The notes below the pieces were generated by a model. The model saw only the letters and a list, made by a program, of their open reading frames with translations, did no database searches and was not told the origin of the DNA. The position numbers were made by a program, and so were the translations under genes. Shown here one piece after another: positions 14,265 to 15,471 of a stretch of 15,471 nucleotides of DNA. This DNA is from a bacterium UBA6154. Its GTDB lineage: Bacteria > Actinomycetota > Actinomycetes > S36-B12. The stretch covers positions 1 to 15,471 of the forward strand of contig DIUQ01000055.1 of the NCBI GenBank assembly GCA_002422375.1. Direction: 5' to 3'. Within the stretch, counting starts at the first letter, position 1. Each line of letters begins with the position of its first letter.

Positions 14265-15320
14265 CTACTTGATTGCTGCAACGAGCTGCTTGGCCTTGGC
14301 CAGCACCTTGCCACCAACGGGGACGTAGCCCAGTGAGGCTGCGCGAGCAGGACCGCACTTCTGAATCACGTAGTCCATGAACTGGCGAACACCCAGGCCG
14401 TTTGGTCCCCGACCATCAGTGCGAGCCAAACCGTAGGTGAAGATCGCGATGGGGTACGCGCCCTTGGCCTTCACGTTGTAATCCAACTGAATCAAACCCT
14501 GTGAGTTGAAGTTGGTCTGGTTAGCCAGAGCCTTGGCAGCTGACGAGGAGGAAGGTGCAACGAACTCACCGAGAGCATTCTGAATTCGCGCTGATGGGTA
14601 TCCCTTGGCATCGCCGAGGTCAACGTAACCGATGGTGCCTTCTTTAGCCAGAATGTTAGCCATAACACCCTGGTTACCTTTGCCGGCAACGGAGTTTGTC
14701 GGTGGCTTGCCACCGGGGAACGCGGTGGACATGTCGTCCTGCACCTTGGAGAAAATTGTCGGTGCCCATGCGTTCAGGTACTGGAGGAAGTTGTTCGACG
14801 TACCCGAGTTGTCAGAGCGGTAGGAGATGGTGATGTTAGTTGCTGGGATGCCCTTAGCAATGCGGGCATTGTCCTTGAGGATTTCGGGGTGGTTCCACTT
14901 GGTGATTTGGCCACCGAAAATCTTGGCCAGGGTCTTCTGCTTGAGCTGAATGGAAGATCCCAAAGAGCGGCCGGTTGCCTTGTTCTTCAGGTTGATCGGC
15001 ACGGTTACTGCACCGCCAACGTTGGGAATGTATTCCCAATCGAATGTTGGCTCACCGGAGGAGTACTTCGAGTCGGTCTGGCCGAAAACGAAAGTTCCCT
15101 TGGAGAAGTTACCTTTACCGGTACCGGAACCTGTTGAGGTGTAGGTGATGGTGAAGTTGTTCTGTGAGCCGTTGAAATCGGCTGCACACTGCTGAAGAAA
15201 GACCGAGGGGAAGGAAGCGCCTCCACCGGAGATGGTTTCAGCGGCCTGTGCCGGCATGGCTAGGGCGATACTTGATGCCGCCATTGCGCTACCCGCAATG
15301 ATCGCGATGGTTCGACGCAC
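14265..15320 (-). CDS. pstS: Phosphate-binding protein PstS, secreted without a lipobox
   Basis: A 351-residue periplasmic-type phosphate-binding protein for the Pst importer. GTG at 15320 is chosen because AAGGAG lies 7 nt upstream and a clean signal peptide follows (RR at 2-3, hydrophobic run, MPAQA/A at 22-27). There is no lipobox cysteine; C45 and C322 are internal and could pair. The phosphate-binding blocks are present: GGGASFP (32-38), STGSGTG (62-68), GQTDS (80-84) and YRSDNSGTS (167-175). GGQITKWNHPEI (136-147) is another family signature. The mature protein has about 32 Lys/Arg and 18 Asp/Glu, a net of about +14. It is the first gene after the PHO box; no pstC, pstA or pstB is visible downstream. 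Confidence 0.94.
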   Translation of the reverse strand: MRRTIAIIAGSAMAASSIALAMPAQAAETISGGGASFPSVFLQQCAADFNGSQNNFTITYTSTGSGTGKGNFSKGTFVFGQTDSKYSSGEPTFDWEYIPNVGGAVTVPINLKNKATGRSLGSSIQLKQKTLAKIFGGQITKWNHPEILKDNARIAKGIPATNITISYRSDNSGTSNNFLQYLNAWAPTIFSKVQDDMSTAFPGGKPPTNSVAGKGNQGVMANILAKEGTIGYVDLGDAKGYPSARIQNALGEFVAPSSSSAAKALANQTNFNSQGLIQLDYNVKAKGAYPIAIFTYGLARTDGRGPNGLGVRQFMDYVIQKCGPARAASLGYVPVGGKVLAKAKQLVAAIK

Positions 15321-15432
15321 GATAGAACTCCTTAGATAGATGAATGCGTACATTCGTGAAACTAGAGTCCGCGAGTGACAGGTTCGGAACAACTTTCTGA
15401 CCGTGGCATGGCATCTACATGAACACTGCGTG

Positions 15433-15454
15433 TACGGGTGAACATCGGGTTAAC
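15433..15454 (-). promoter_or_regulatory. PHO box upstream of pstS
   Basis: On the minus strand, GTTAACC (15454-15448) and GTTCACC (15443-15437) start exactly 11 nt apart, with spacers CGAT and CGTA. This is the direct-repeat unit (GTTCACC plus 4 nt) of actinobacterial PhoP boxes described in Streptomyces. It lies about 115 nt upstream of the pstS GTG. A possible -10, TGTAGA, follows the second unit at about -35/-10 spacing, so PhoP would activate from the -35 position. Phosphate-starvation induction of pstS and the acidic lipoprotein gene is expected. Confidence 0.82.
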
Positions 15455-15471
15455 CGAATCGGCCGTTCACG

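Noticed and set aside
15342..15355. Short inverted repeat GAATG-CGTA-CATTC in the pstS leader
   Set aside because: Only 5 bp of stem; not distinguishable from chance.
15321..15392. Upstream in-frame start that would lengthen PstS by 24 residues
   Set aside because: AAGGAG is correctly spaced for the GTG at 15320, and the extension has Cys/Phe/Tyr-rich residues untypical of a signal peptide n-region.
15418..15424. Possible third PHO repeat unit (GTTCATG on the minus strand)
   Set aside because: It is offset 19 nt from the second unit, which does not fit the 11- or 22-nt phasing of PhoP repeats.

Overview
The window is about 15.5 kb of densely packed bacterial DNA. It most resembles an Actinomycetota (high-GC Gram-positive) genome of moderate GC content, possibly one of the streamlined aquatic lineages. 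The clues are an actinobacterial-type PHO box of 11-nt direct repeats upstream of pstS, an MMPL-type transporter, frequent GTG starts, a DUF4287/DUF1801 protein, and convergent genes with no space between their stop codons. The taxonomic placement is inference; no rRNA or other marker gene is present. No non-coding stretch exceeds about 165 nt. I saw no tRNA, rRNA, CRISPR array, insertion sequence or phage gene.

Left edge (1-1556, plus strand): the C-terminal part of an MMPL-family membrane transporter, then a crotonase/enoyl-CoA hydratase family enzyme.

Centre (1557-10730, minus strand): a maltodextrin/starch-use operon of six genes. Its promoter carries a near-palindromic LacI/CcpA-type operator at 10711-10730. 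Transcription then runs through malE (binding protein), an intergenic hairpin, malF (permease with a very large acidic extracytoplasmic loop), malG, a cytoplasmic GH13 neopullulanase/alpha-glucosidase-like enzyme, a MalK/UgpC-type ATPase and a secreted GH13 alpha-amylase. Four of the junctions are overlapping genes. The logic is complete: the secreted amylase cuts polymer outside, MalEFG-K imports maltodextrins, and the cytoplasmic GH13 enzyme degrades them.

Right part (10767-15471): a homocysteine S-methyltransferase family gene (minus), a divergent DUF4287/DUF1801 gene (plus), a small SAM methyltransferase (minus, convergent with the previous gene), then a phosphate-starvation unit (minus). 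The phosphate unit has a PHO box, pstS, and directly downstream a divergent PstS-like lipoprotein with an extremely acidic tail. No pstCAB lies in the window.

The most interesting signal spans two unrelated transport loci. In each, the soluble binding protein (MalE, PstS) has a Sec signal peptide but no lipobox cysteine and is strongly cationic (about +15 and +14 by my count). In each, an adjacent co-transcribed membrane-anchored partner is extremely anionic: the MalF loop is about -41 and the PstS-like lipoprotein about -52. This suggests, as a hypothesis, that a monoderm cell could hold unlipidated binding proteins at its surface by charge-complementary docking.
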